DNA of 64,000 bases from CAIOGI01 sp964561875. GTDB taxonomy: Bacteria > Patescibacteriota > Minisyncoccia > Phycocordibacterales > PALSA-1337. Position numbers and translations under genes: made by a program. Where the stretch lies: positions 1-64,000 of the forward strand of contig CAZLQL010000001.1 of NCBI GenBank assembly GCA_964561875.1, read 5' to 3'. Position 1 is the stretch's first letter. Each line of letters opens with the position of its first letter. The notes beneath the pieces were generated by a model that was given only the letters and a program-made list of their open reading frames with translations, had not been told where the DNA came from and searched no databases. Below are positions 52,084 through 59,560 of this stretch, piece after piece.

Positions 52084-52650
52084 TTAATTTTTACCCAATT
52101 CTTTTAGAGCCAATTTTACTCTTGCGCCCGTGCCGATATCTTTTGGAATCTTACGCAATACATCCCTAGCTTCTTCAGGGGAATATCCTAGGGCTTTTAG
52201 TGCTTCTACAACATCTATATCTCCAGAAACCTCTACACTATTGCTATCGACAGCTCCTAGTTTGTCTCTAAGTTCTATAACGATCTTTTCTGCAGTCTTT
52301 TTTCCAATTCCTGAAATTTTTACAAGATGTGCTACAGAACCACTTTTTATTGAATTTATTAGTGTGTCTACTGTTGCTAAAGATAAAATATTCTGAGCAC
52401 CTTTTGGTCCTATACCTGAAACAGTTATGAGTAATTCAAAAAAGTCTTTGTCTCTCTTTTCAAGAAAGCCATATATATCCATGGCATCTTCTCTTATTGC
52501 CATATATGTCCAAAAGGTCTTTTCTGCGCCTTCTTTTAGTGTATGTATAGTGTCTGAAGTAAGAAATACCTTGTACCCAACACCAGAAACATCCACTACA
52601 ATGTATTTTGTATCCTTATATATAACTTTACCCTTTAGTGTAGCTATCAT
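52084..52650 (-). CDS. ruvA: Holliday junction DNA helicase subunit RuvA
   Basis: A 188-residue protein that binds four-way junctions and loads RuvB. OB-fold MIATLKGKVIYKDTKYIVVDVSGVGYKV, two helix-hairpin-helix motifs (LLITVSGIGPKGAQNIL and LVKISGIGKKTAEKIV) and the C-terminal RuvB-contact domain VVEALKALGYSPEEARDVL. The longer frame from 52716 is rejected because the -10 lies inside it. Co-oriented with the Mur ligase. Confidence 0.95.
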   Translation of the reverse strand: MIATLKGKVIYKDTKYIVVDVSGVGYKVFLTSDTIHTLKEGAEKTFWTYMAIREDAMDIYGFLEKRDKDFFELLITVSGIGPKGAQNILSLATVDTLINSIKSGSVAHLVKISGIGKKTAEKIVIELRDKLGAVDSNSVEVSGDIDVVEALKALGYSPEEARDVLRKIPKDIGTGARVKLALKELGKN

Positions 52651-52656
52651 CACACC

Positions 52657-52662
52657 ATCATA
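52657..52662 (-). promoter_or_regulatory. -10 box TATGAT fixing the ruvA start
   Basis: On the minus strand TATGAT ends 6 nt before the ATG at 52650, the codon of the usual RuvA N-terminus. Confidence 0.6.
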
Positions 52663-52720
52663 TCTTAAGTCTTGTGTTTTTTGAAGCTGTATGTTAATTT
52701 GAAGAACACATAACAAATAT

Positions 52721-52993
52721 ATGCCTATAACATCATCAGCAAAAAAAGCCCTAAGAGCTAGCTATAAAAAGAGAGTTTTTAACCTACGTCTTAAGGCTAA
52801 TATGGATTTGAATATGAAGAAGTTTAGAAAATTGATATCAGACAAAAAGGTAAGTGAGGCAAAGGCTCTTGTACCATCTATATATCAAGCATTTGATAAA
52901 GCAGTAAAGAAAGATTATATAAAAGCAAATGCAGCATCAAGATCAAAGTCTCGTGTGATGCATGCTCTAAAGAAAGCAGAGGGGGTTAAATAA
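52721..52993 (+). CDS. rpsT: Ribosomal protein S20
   Basis: A 90-residue small-subunit protein that binds 16S rRNA. It opens MPITSSAKKALRASYKKRV and is Lys/Arg/Ala-rich throughout, with the family segments KKFRKLISDKKVSEAKALV and IKANAASRSKSRVMHALKKA. Length is typical. Divergent from ruvA over about 70 nt of shared promoter DNA. A bidirectional terminator follows. Confidence 0.95.
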   Translation: MPITSSAKKALRASYKKRVFNLRLKANMDLNMKKFRKLISDKKVSEAKALVPSIYQAFDKAVKKDYIKANAASRSKSRVMHALKKAEGVK

Positions 52994-53003
52994 ATATAAA
53001 CAA

Positions 53004-53031
53004 AAAAAGCCCGGTTGTTGCTGGGCTTTTG
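53004..53031. terminator. Bidirectional terminator between rpsT and the P-domain gene
   Basis: An AAAAGCCC/GGGCTTTT stem. The plus strand runs into TTTTGAAT; the minus strand has T7 after the stem. Confidence 0.85.
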
Positions 53032-53053
53032 AATACATGTCACAAATCACAAA

Positions 53054-53920
53054 TTAAAGTGACATTAACCGAAATGAAGTGTTTCCACCAAGAGCGCCTT
53101 CTCTTAAGGCGAATTCAAACTCTTCAGTTTCGTTGATAAAATTGCCTAAAGTCTCAAAGTTCTTGTAGTCTTTTGATCCTTGAAGAGCATATCCATTTTT
53201 AGGTACTGCTCCAGTCACCCTGAAATGGAATACCTTCTCACCACCTTCAGTTTTAAGAGAAATTTGAATGACCGGTTTAACAGTAATCGTTTCTTTGGCA
53301 AGTCCTGTGATTGTGACTTCACACAGAACAAGTCTTCCAACTCCTCCTGCATCTGAGTCACTTATGACCAAGCTCCAAACTCCACTCGGATTCAAACCTT
53401 TAAGATCTGACAAGTGACTCTCAATAGGGTCAGTATCAAAAGATTTCCAACGACCATCTGGTTGCCATGTTCCAATCAGTGGTGTTGTGTATTCAGGATC
53501 AATTGGTTTTGTTTGATTTCCGTTCAAGACCAACCTATAGCTGTGAATATCTTTTCCGATGGCAGCGTCATCAAAAGTGACATCGAAGCCATTATCGGGA
53601 TATCCTGACAACTCTGTTTTCCTCTTGCCGACATGATTGATAAGAGGTACTCCCGTTTGACCAAGATAAATCGCCGCATAGTAATCGCCGTTCGACGCAA
53701 AATCATCGCCATTGATCTTGAGTCTAACTGTTACTCTATCGATTTTTTCGATTTGGCTGTCAATCGGGGTGTTGAGAACGATCCCAGACTTCAATCCATC
53801 AGGCACAGTAATTTCGGCCTGATTGATTCGGTGAATCTCTGTAACCATTTCGGATGACAGAGAATTTGTGAGAGTGAGAATTAAACTCACTATGAAACAA
53901 ACGACGTATTTTAGGTTCAT
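53054..53920 (-). CDS. Secreted protein with a proprotein-convertase P-domain
   Basis: A 288-residue exported protein. Signal peptide MNLKYVVCFIVSLILTLTNSLSS. Residues about 30-195 match the P/Homo B domain pattern: VTVRLKINGDDF, FDVTFDDAAIG, PLIGTWQPDGRW, LKGLNPSGVWSLVISDSDAGGVGRL and CEVTITG. P-domains usually follow a subtilisin-type protease, but none is here, so this is a stand-alone P-domain protein with a C-terminal beta region of about 75 residues. Start at the ATG 53920; an upstream TTG (53944) has no signal-peptide logic. Confidence 0.75.
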   Translation of the reverse strand: MNLKYVVCFIVSLILTLTNSLSSEMVTEIHRINQAEITVPDGLKSGIVLNTPIDSQIEKIDRVTVRLKINGDDFASNGDYYAAIYLGQTGVPLINHVGKRKTELSGYPDNGFDVTFDDAAIGKDIHSYRLVLNGNQTKPIDPEYTTPLIGTWQPDGRWKSFDTDPIESHLSDLKGLNPSGVWSLVISDSDAGGVGRLVLCEVTITGLAKETITVKPVIQISLKTEGGEKVFHFRVTGAVPKNGYALQGSKDYKNFETLGNFINETEEFEFALREGALGGNTSFRLMSL

Positions 53921-54001
53921 TTGATGTGCTATAGTTCGAGTCAAACCATACTATATTTCAGACTAAATGTAAAGACGAAGTGTCGATTACTTAAAAACAA
54001 A

Positions 54002-54026
54002 AAAGCCGGGATTACCGGTTTTTTTG
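54002..54026 (-). terminator. Intrinsic terminator for the HD-hydrolase gene
   Basis: A CCGG-TAATC-CCGG hairpin; minus strand followed by CTTTTTT. It directly abuts the stop codon. Confidence 0.65.
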
Positions 54027-54626
54027 TTATCTATTTTTTGAAGTCCAGATATTTTCCCACCATTCTGACGGTTCTGTTGAATAAATTGCCTTACCTATTT
54101 TTTGAGCGCTTTCTGTTTTTAATTTACTTAATTGTGCATTTATTTTATCTTTACCTTTACCAAATAACCAAACCTTAGCTTCTTTATTACCAGCCATTTC
54201 ATACTCTCTAAGTAGAAGGATTTGATCAAGTAAGTCTGCATCTTTAGCAGCGACTGCTTCTAAAGACTCTCTTTTACTATATTCTAGAATAAAATCTTTT
54301 AATTCTGGGAAGGGGATATTATTATACTGATCGTTATGTATTTCCTCTTCAAATATTTTAGTATATTTTTTATGTATCAAATTATGATCATTACTTCTTG
54401 TCTCGGCTGTATCGTGTAAAAGGCACATCATAACTGTCTTATAAGGATCAATTTTTTCCTGTTTTGCTATAAACCATCCAATTACTGAAACTCTATATGA
54501 GTGAGATGATATATTATCAGATAGGTCATCGGTTAGAAGTGCTTGACGATGCATTCTCATAAGTTTCCTCATCGTTCCTATCTCATATAAGAAATTTACA
54601 ATATTTTTATTTTTACTTTCTCTCAT
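54027..54626 (-). CDS. HD-domain hydrolase (YfbR-like)
   Basis: A 199-residue metal-dependent phosphohydrolase. Metal ligands are in ISSHSYRVSVIGW (H), CLLHDTAETRSNDHN (HD) and AAKDADLLDQI (D), the order of the HD_3/YfbR 5'-deoxynucleotidase group. It would remove phosphate from nucleoside monophosphates, but the substrate is inferred. Its ATG is 1 nt after the discriminator base of tRNA-Arg(GCG), so the mRNA 5' end is set by tRNA 3' processing. Confidence 0.85.
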   Translation of the reverse strand: MRESKNKNIVNFLYEIGTMRKLMRMHRQALLTDDLSDNISSHSYRVSVIGWFIAKQEKIDPYKTVMMCLLHDTAETRSNDHNLIHKKYTKIFEEEIHNDQYNNIPFPELKDFILEYSKRESLEAVAAKDADLLDQILLLREYEMAGNKEAKVWLFGKGKDKINAQLSKLKTESAQKIGKAIYSTEPSEWWENIWTSKNR

Positions 54627-54627
54627 G

Positions 54628-54699
54628 TGCCCCCGGTAGGAATCGAACCTACATCACAACTTCCGCAAAGTTGTGTCCTATCCATTGAACGACGAGGGC
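54628..54699 (-). tRNA. tRNA-Arg (anticodon GCG)
   Basis: On the minus strand, acceptor GCCCTCG pairs with CGGGGGC. D arm GTTC/GGAC type, anticodon stem CAACT/AGTTG with loop TTGCGGA (anticodon GCG), T arm TAGG-TTCGATT-CCTA type. No CCA encoded. Most bacteria read CGN with an ACG anticodon edited to inosine; a G34 tRNA is unusual. Confidence 0.9.
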
Positions 54700-54724
54700 A
54701 TATAAATACTTTGCTACACTACCA

Positions 54725-55183
54725 TTAAAATCCAAATCTCTCAAGAATCTTTTGAAATACAGATTCATGGTGCTCAGTCTCTGTAATGTAGTTCAAAAGT
54801 ATATCTCTTACTTGTTCAGGGTCCACCTCATCAATACGAACTATAATGTATGGAGAAAAAGTTCTTAATGATTTTAATATTATTTTTGAAGGATACTCTT
54901 CAGCATCAATCCAAAATGATTCAAGTGTTAAAAAAGGGTAGAGTACATTATCTACTATTACACCTCTATCGTTTATCTCACAATATATGTCTTTGTTCTC
55001 TCTCTTTCCATGAATTATAAGTGACACAACCCCAACTATTATAAGCACTCCAAAGACAAAGTTTCCAAATATAAAAGCTAGAGCAGATGCTGTTACAGTT
55101 ATGATTCCAACTGACCAGTACCAGTCATTATTTTTTTCAGTATTGAAATGTTCTTTTGCTACCCAAGATATGAGGGGATTCAT
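54725..55183 (-). CDS. Two-TM membrane protein, unknown
   Basis: A 152-residue protein. Residues 1-20 are soluble (MNPLISWVAKEHFNTEKNND), followed by two TMs (about 22-58: WSVGIITVTASALAFIFGNF and VLIIVGVVSLIIHG). The C-terminal 90 residues have an alternating strand pattern (YPFLTLESFWIDAE, PYIIVRIDEVDP) that could be a PH-like domain. Family not recognised. It lies upstream of tRNA-Arg(GCG) on the same strand. Confidence 0.65.
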   Translation of the reverse strand: MNPLISWVAKEHFNTEKNNDWYWSVGIITVTASALAFIFGNFVFGVLIIVGVVSLIIHGKRENKDIYCEINDRGVIVDNVLYPFLTLESFWIDAEEYPSKIILKSLRTFSPYIIVRIDEVDPEQVRDILLNYITETEHHESVFQKILERFGF

Positions 55184-55286
55184 AAGAATATTATAGCACT
55201 AGATTTGGTACAAATAAAAAAGATAGTAATTTGTGGGTTTTGTGGTAGTATCCAATTTAGATAAAATATTAGTAGAAAGGAATGTT

Positions 55287-55544
55287 GTGGACTCAAATAC
55301 AGTAAAATCAGAGGTTGGGTTAACACCAGAGCAGATCAAAAAAGGTGTGGATGATCTACAAGAAGAGTATGTAAGACTATGCAATTTGGTAGAAATAACT
55401 CACGCTCAGATGGTTGATGTTGGACGCCGTATTAGCGCTTTAAGAACTGAGTGTTTGCACGGTGAGGTAAGGGTGCTCTTTTTGCAAGATGTTGCAGAGA
55501 TGAAACTCCAAAGGTTTTGTGCTATATGCGGAGAGAGGCGTTAA
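55287..55544 (+). CDS. Small coiled-coil protein, unknown
   Basis: About 85 residues from a GTG behind AAAGGA (5-nt spacing); an ATG at 55233 in the same frame is an alternative start. The centre is a likely amphipathic helix (EQIKKGVDDLQEEYVRLCNL... RRISALRTE) and the end carries C-x2-C (FCAICGERR). Function unknown. A clear terminator follows at 55562. Confidence 0.5.
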   Translation: MDSNTVKSEVGLTPEQIKKGVDDLQEEYVRLCNLVEITHAQMVDVGRRISALRTECLHGEVRVLFLQDVAEMKLQRFCAICGERR

Positions 55545-55561
55545 TTTTTTTTATGATTTCA

Positions 55562-55600
55562 ATCACGATACTTCCTATAGGTATCGTGTTTTGTTTTATG
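55562..55600 (+). terminator. Intrinsic terminator after the 55287 gene
   Basis: A CACGATAC/GTATCGTG stem with a 9-nt loop, then TTTTGTTTT. Confidence 0.85.
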
Positions 55601-55626
55601 GAAATAATTTTCATTGTCACTTATCT

Positions 55627-55671
55627 TGAAATAAAAATACACCAATTATGTCGGCGTCTTTTTCAACTGCG
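55627..55671 (+). repeat. 45-bp direct repeat, copy 1
   Basis: Matches 57163-57207 at 43 of 45 bases. The unit contains a hairpin ACACCRATTATGTCGGCGT and CTTTTTC; one change here (A for G) weakens the stem. The two copies flank about 1.5 kb with three membrane-protein genes. Confidence 0.85.
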
Positions 55672-55848
55672 AGAGTGGTTAGATATGTTCAGGACTGTAG
55701 ATTGGAAAGAGGCTACCATGTACCCATTGTTCGGACGCTCGTTATAAAATAAATAGTTTGCACTAACACCTATAGACACAGTAATACCAAGGAATAGTCC
55801 GATTAGACCCCTAATTATCATATTCCTATTATTTACTTTTGATTCCAT
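55663..55848 (-). CDS. Possible small single-TM protein
   Basis: A 61-residue frame starting MESKVNNRNMIIRGLIGLFL, with one TM (residues 10-32). AGGA lies 8 nt before the ATG. Its last 3 codons overlap the 45-bp repeat in antisense. Only the TM stretch supports it; it may be spurious. Confidence 0.3.
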   Translation of the reverse strand: MESKVNNRNMIIRGLIGLFLGITVSIGVSANYLFYNERPNNGYMVASFQSTVLNISNHSRS

Positions 55849-55991
55849 TATTCAAGTCCTGCACAATATCGATTTTTCCATAATTTCAGGAATTTTCCGA
55901 AAATATAATAAAATTTGACAATGTGCATATCTCATCTGTAAAGGATAATGCACTATGCTATAGTTATCACATTAGTAATTAATATTATCTT

Positions 55992-56435
55992 ATGAAGAAA
56001 TCTATAATAATTGTCAGTGCTGTGGCAGTTGTAATACTTGGAGCACTCATTCTGCTTAAACCACAGACAAATTCTCGAGGTGCAGTAAATCAAGCTCTTG
56101 GAAAGGCAACTGAAGCTTCACTGAAGACATTTGTGGCGATTGCTATGTCTGATATTGCTCAATATTACGGTGATACAAAGAACACCACACCTTATTGGAT
56201 AGACCCAACGAACAAACAAGCACTTGATACCCGCTTTACAAAAGTTGTAAAAAGTAAATTTGAAGGAGACTTTGTCTATAATGTCCTCGATGAAAAGGAA
56301 AATGCTGCTGTTAAGGCTGCTGACAAATCACGAGGTATTTATGTTTGTATGGATAGCCTTACAGTGAAGGTTACTGACATTACGGCTGAAGAATTTAGCA
56401 AAAACACTGACTGTTCAGGTCAGGTGATTAAATAA
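55992..56435 (+). CDS. Exported single-TM protein, unknown
   Basis: A 147-residue protein: N-terminal anchor KKSIIIVSAVAVVILGALIL, then an extracellular domain with two Cys near the end (YVCMDSL, NTDCSGQ) that could form a disulfide. The size and a C-terminal disulfide recall minor pilins, but the prepilin cleavage motif is missing. First of three genes between the 45-bp repeats; the next starts 9 nt after. Confidence 0.6.
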   Translation: MKKSIIIVSAVAVVILGALILLKPQTNSRGAVNQALGKATEASLKTFVAIAMSDIAQYYGDTKNTTPYWIDPTNKQALDTRFTKVVKSKFEGDFVYNVLDEKENAAVKAADKSRGIYVCMDSLTVKVTDITAEEFSKNTDCSGQVIK

Positions 56436-56444
56436 TAGAAATTT

Positions 56445-56843
56445 ATGAAACCAAAAAAGAACTCAGCAGATTGGTATATTGCAGCAACACATTGGCTTAC
56501 TTCGATGGTTGCTAGCGTTATTTTGGGTATTATCCTTGTGATAATCATTGTCTCAATCTCTGATAATCCTACAATAGATCTAATTACTGAAATTTCTGTT
56601 ACGCCACTCGTTATGTGGCTTGCAGTAAAAATGTCTGCAAGTTATCTTAATAAAACATATGTAATTAAGGATGCACATAAAGTCGCGGTACTTTCACTTA
56701 TTTACGTAGTCATTGTTGCTGGAGGTTACAGACTCTATAGTTTTCTTCAGACAGGTGTTTTTTCTCCAGAATATATAGGATTTATTATTGCTCTCATCGT
56801 CTTCTATGTTGCAAGCAAAAAGTATATTAAAGTAACTGTCTAA
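56445..56843 (+). CDS. Four-TM membrane protein, unknown
   Basis: A 132-residue protein with four hydrophobic segments (about 17-41, 50-68, 80-97 and 105-122) and a positively charged N-terminus (MKPKKNSADWYIAATHW). No family recognised. It starts 9 nt after the 55992 gene, with the 56846 gene 2 nt downstream, so the three are one operon. Confidence 0.6.
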   Translation: MKPKKNSADWYIAATHWLTSMVASVILGIILVIIIVSISDNPTIDLITEISVTPLVMWLAVKMSASYLNKTYVIKDAHKVAVLSLIYVVIVAGGYRLYSFLQTGVFSPEYIGFIIALIVFYVASKKYIKVTV

Positions 56844-56845
56844 TT

Positions 56846-57154
56846 ATGTATAAATTTTGTAGGGACTTAATTGAATATGAAGGTCAGCTCATCCGGCAGT
56901 GCAGTGTGATTCCTATTCTACTTGAACAACCACCGTGGATAGGAACGGTTTTATATGGGATTTTTACTATTTTACTAATTCTACTCTCCTATTTATCTCT
57001 AAGAACTGCATATCTACTCTATAATAGACGAAGAAAAGATTTTGATAGGAAGAAATGGCAATTCTTCATATTACTTATTGTGTTTGGTGTGCTCGTATGG
57101 TACTCAGTATATATCTGCTTCGGTAATTTTCTTTCTTTTGCTTCTCTTTTATAA
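56846..57154 (+). CDS. Small two-TM membrane protein, unknown
   Basis: A 102-residue protein. Two TMs (about 31-56 and 72-98) separated by a basic loop YNRRRKDFDRKKW. No family recognised. Last gene of the three-gene unit; the 45-bp repeat, acting as a terminator here, begins 9 nt after the stop. Confidence 0.55.
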   Translation: MYKFCRDLIEYEGQLIRQCSVIPILLEQPPWIGTVLYGIFTILLILLSYLSLRTAYLLYNRRRKDFDRKKWQFFILLIVFGVLVWYSVYICFGNFLSFASLL

Positions 57155-57162
57155 TTTAGTAG

Positions 57163-57207
57163 TGAAATAAAAACACACCGATTATGTCGGCGTCTTTTTC
57201 AACTGCG
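57163..57207 (+). repeat. 45-bp direct repeat, copy 2, functions as terminator
   Basis: 43 of 45 bases equal copy 1. Here ACACCGA-TTATG-TCGGCGT pairs (one mismatch), followed by CTTTTTC, so it looks like a working terminator for the 55992-57154 unit. Confidence 0.85.
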
Positions 57208-57235
57208 GAGGGTACTAGACGAAGTTATAATCTTT

Positions 57236-57790
57236 TTAAAGTTTTTTCTTATTCAAATATTCTTTTAAAAGACTAAGTGCTATAAGTATTTGAGCATTTG
57301 GTATTTGCTTATTTACAAGTTTATTATATGCCTCATCAAAGCTAACTTTTTCTGTTTGAATAATCTCGTGCTCGTCTTTATCTAAAGATGACTCTCTTAA
57401 TTTGGTCGCTAGTATAATATGAAATTTACTAGTTGAATGATTCATTATAAAAAATGAAGATAATATTTTAAGATAACCAGCTTTCAATCCAATTTCTTCT
57501 TGTAACTCTCTATTTGCTGTATCCTTTATATCTTTAATACTTGGTTTTTCTTTTTCTATATATCCACTAGGTAATTCCCATAAAAATCCTTTACGTGCCA
57601 ATCTCCATTCTTTTTTTATATAAATATTCTTTTCTTCATCTAAAGCAATTACAATAACTCCATCTCTACCTTTTATATAAGACCAATTTATCTCTTTATC
57701 TTCAGGTGTTTTTAATTTTGCTCTAATTATAGAAAATCTTTTACCGTCAGAATATTCTTCGGTTTCATTAATAACTTTAAAATTTTTCAT
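57236..57790 (-). CDS. NUDIX hydrolase (ADP-ribose pyrophosphatase-like)
   Basis: A 184-residue protein. The NUDIX box GX5EX7REUXEEXGU appears as GYIEKEKPSIKDIKDTANRE followed by LQEEIGL, with a few extra residues in the loop. WELPSGYIEKEK before it fits the ADP-ribose/sugar pyrophosphatase subgroup. The ATG lies 3 nt after the discriminator of tRNA-Ser on the same strand, so this mRNA too starts at a tRNA 3' end. Confidence 0.88.
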   Translation of the reverse strand: MKNFKVINETEEYSDGKRFSIIRAKLKTPEDKEINWSYIKGRDGVIVIALDEEKNIYIKKEWRLARKGFLWELPSGYIEKEKPSIKDIKDTANRELQEEIGLKAGYLKILSSFFIMNHSTSKFHIILATKLRESSLDKDEHEIIQTEKVSFDEAYNKLVNKQIPNAQILIALSLLKEYLNKKKL

Positions 57791-57793
57791 CTG

Positions 57794-57881
57794 CGGAGGA
57801 GGTGAGATTCGAACTCACGACCCACTTGCGCGGGTTCCGCTTTTCAAGAGCGGTGCCTTCAACCACTCGAGCCACTCCTCC
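57794..57881 (-). tRNA. tRNA-Ser (anticodon TGA)
   Basis: On the minus strand, acceptor GGAGGAG pairs with CTCCTCC. The anticodon stem CCGCT/AGCGG holds loop CTTGAAA (TGA, decoding UCA). A long variable arm (ACCCGCGCAAGTGGGT) marks a class II tRNA. T arm GTGAG-TTCGAAT-CTCAC. Discriminator G; CCA not encoded. Confidence 0.95.
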
Positions 57882-57978
57882 ATATTGTTCAATAGTAATC
57901 CTATTATTGAATACAATTTATACTCTCATATTATCATTATGTTTTCAAGTTATTAATTTTCTGAACATAAAGTGCACT

Positions 57979-58446
57979 CTAATCCTTATGTCTCTCTAGA
58001 TAATGCTTTTCATAGTGACAATTTGGGCAAATTAACTCAAGGTTACTGAAATTATTATTTCTTCTATTCCTATCCTTATGATGAATCTGTAGTATTTTGT
58101 GTTTATTGTACCCACATATTTCGTATTTCATTCCACGGAGTTCAATTAATCTTTGTTTAATAATATCTTGTGCCCTTAATTTATCATTTGGCCTCATTAT
58201 TCCATATTTAAGACCCGCTCTATTTTTATTTGAACATACTCTACTGCAGGTCTTTTTATTTAAACTGGATAACATTAATTTTCCACAAATTATACAAGGT
58301 TTCTCATCTCTACATGATTTACCATAACATGCATTGCTACAATAAACATTTCCTCTACTTAATTTCAATTGTAAAGGTCTTCTATATATAGACTTATTAC
58401 AGATCTTGCAATACGAATTGTGTTTTCTTTTATATAGCTCAGGCAT
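57979..58446 (-). CDS. HNH endonuclease with zinc-binding Cys pairs
   Basis: A 155-residue protein. The HNH core is KILQIHHKDRNRRNNNFSNL with ELICPNCH (H-H...N...C-x2-C-H). The first 75 residues hold several C-x2-C knuckles (YCKICNKS, VYCSNACYG, PCIICGK, CSRVCSN). It resembles free-standing or intron/phage HNH nucleases; no host element is seen around it. Start at MPELYKRKHNSYC; a longer frame from 58512 would overlap divergent ruvX. Confidence 0.82.
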   Translation of the reverse strand: MPELYKRKHNSYCKICNKSIYRRPLQLKLSRGNVYCSNACYGKSCRDEKPCIICGKLMLSSLNKKTCSRVCSNKNRAGLKYGIMRPNDKLRAQDIIKQRLIELRGMKYEICGYNKHKILQIHHKDRNRRNNNFSNLELICPNCHYEKHYLERHKD

Positions 58447-58452
58447 TAATCC

Positions 58453-58458
58453 AGTATA
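58453..58458 (-). promoter_or_regulatory. -10 box TATACT fixing the HNH gene start
   Basis: On the minus strand TATACT ends 6 nt before the ATG at 58446. Confidence 0.6.
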
Positions 58459-58507
58459 CCGTAAAGAAAATGAAAAATAATACTTTGCCCATATTTTCAA
58501 TATGCAG

Positions 58508-58513
58508 TACACT
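58508..58513 (+). promoter_or_regulatory. -10 box TACACT fixing the ruvX start
   Basis: It ends 6 nt before the ATG at 58520, the conserved MRLLGIDYG start, rather than the ATG at 58502. Confidence 0.55.
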
Positions 58514-58519
58514 TACTAC

Positions 58520-58918
58520 ATGAGATTACTCGGAATAGACTATGGCTCAAAGAGAGTTGGAATAGCAATATCAGATGTTGATGCGGGTTTTGCAATACCT
58601 ACAACTGTAATAAAAAATCAGGGTGATATAGAAAAACTTTTAAAAGAAGTCATTGAACTAGCAGAAAAAAATTCTATAAAAGAAATAGTAATGGGGGAAT
58701 CAAAAGATTTTAAAGGGAAAGACAATACTATCATGGCTGAAAGTTTGGAATTTAAAAAAAGATTGGAACAACTTGGTTTTGCTGTACACATGGAACCAGA
58801 ATTTCTTACAAGTTTCCAAGCAGAAAAGATTCAAGGTAAAAATGATATGTTAGATGCTTCTGCAGCTGCACTTATTTTACAGAGCTTTATCGATAAGAGG
58901 AAAAATAAGAAAGTTTGA
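58520..58918 (+). CDS. ruvX: Putative pre-16S rRNA nuclease / resolvase YqgF
   Basis: A 132-residue RNase H-like nuclease. It opens MRLLGIDYGSKRVGIAISD, the diagnostic YqgF motif with the first catalytic Asp, then IVMGESKDFKGKDN and SAAALILQSFID at the end with a further acidic residue just before (NDMLDASAA). The family matures 16S rRNA 5' ends and was also proposed as a Holliday resolvase. Single gene. Confidence 0.9.
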   Translation: MRLLGIDYGSKRVGIAISDVDAGFAIPTTVIKNQGDIEKLLKEVIELAEKNSIKEIVMGESKDFKGKDNTIMAESLEFKKRLEQLGFAVHMEPEFLTSFQAEKIQGKNDMLDASAAALILQSFIDKRKNKKV

Positions 58919-59059
58919 CGTATTTTAGTTTAATGATATTGTAACATTGGCTGAAATTTCCATATCTTATGGTATGGTCGCAAGTGCACCTTAGTGTATT
59001 TGTAGAGACGTATATTGCATGCGTAGGTGTTCATGCATAAAAAGTAAAACGAAAGTGTT

Positions 59060-59494
59060 ATGTCTACACAAATAGTCAGGGCAAGAATATTCAACGGACC
59101 CCATTACCCAAACTTTGTTATGGGGAGTAATCTCTTCTATGATGGTAGAGATAAGAGGTTTAGTATAAGGTCTTATGATAATTCTGCATATTTAGTTCCT
59201 ACTGAAGACGGCTTGCAGTCTGAAGGAACTGTTATTGCAGAAGTGATGATGCTTGGGAGGGAAAGACCAGTATTGGCTGAGAGGATCTTCAATGCAATCC
59301 TTAGAGTGGATTTCTTACATAGAAGAGATCCATCAAAATTCCCAGTGTTCTATCTCGTAGGTGTATACGATTACGTGGATAGAAATGGAATGTTTTACGT
59401 TTTTGATGAGGAAACATTCCTAACTAGTTCACTTGTTACTAAGGCTTTACTGAATCGTCTTACCAAGGAAGATTTGGGACTCACAAGTTTATGA
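59060..59494 (+). CDS. Unknown soluble protein
   Basis: A 144-residue protein beginning MSTQIVRARIFNGPHYPNFV, not recognised. It reads as a compact mixed alpha/beta domain with no TM. The leader of about 75 nt contains TGCATG/CATGCA and GCACCT/AGGTGT helices, and the gene ends in its own terminator. It belongs to the group of monocistronic GC-richer genes. Confidence 0.6.
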   Translation: MSTQIVRARIFNGPHYPNFVMGSNLFYDGRDKRFSIRSYDNSAYLVPTEDGLQSEGTVIAEVMMLGRERPVLAERIFNAILRVDFLHRRDPSKFPVFYLVGVYDYVDRNGMFYVFDEETFLTSSLVTKALLNRLTKEDLGLTSL

Positions 59495-59500
59495 ATTTCA

Positions 59501-59536
59501 CAAACCGCCACCCTTTGGGTCGCGGTTTGATTTTTA
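59501..59536 (+). terminator. Intrinsic terminator after the 59060 gene
   Basis: A CAAACCGC/CGCGGTTTG-type stem followed by ATTTTTATT. Confidence 0.75.
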
Positions 59537-59560
59537 TTACCTTAACCTTATAATGAAGTT

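Noticed and set aside
53921..53944. TTG start for the P-domain protein
   Set aside because: The extra residues precede a normal signal peptide and have no ribosome site.
55517..55747. 76-residue ORF overlapping the 55287 gene
   Set aside because: It contains the 55562-55600 terminator and the 45-bp repeat; no start signal.
57979..58446. HNH gene as part of an intron or insertion sequence
   Set aside because: No split host gene, terminal repeats or transposase is visible around it.
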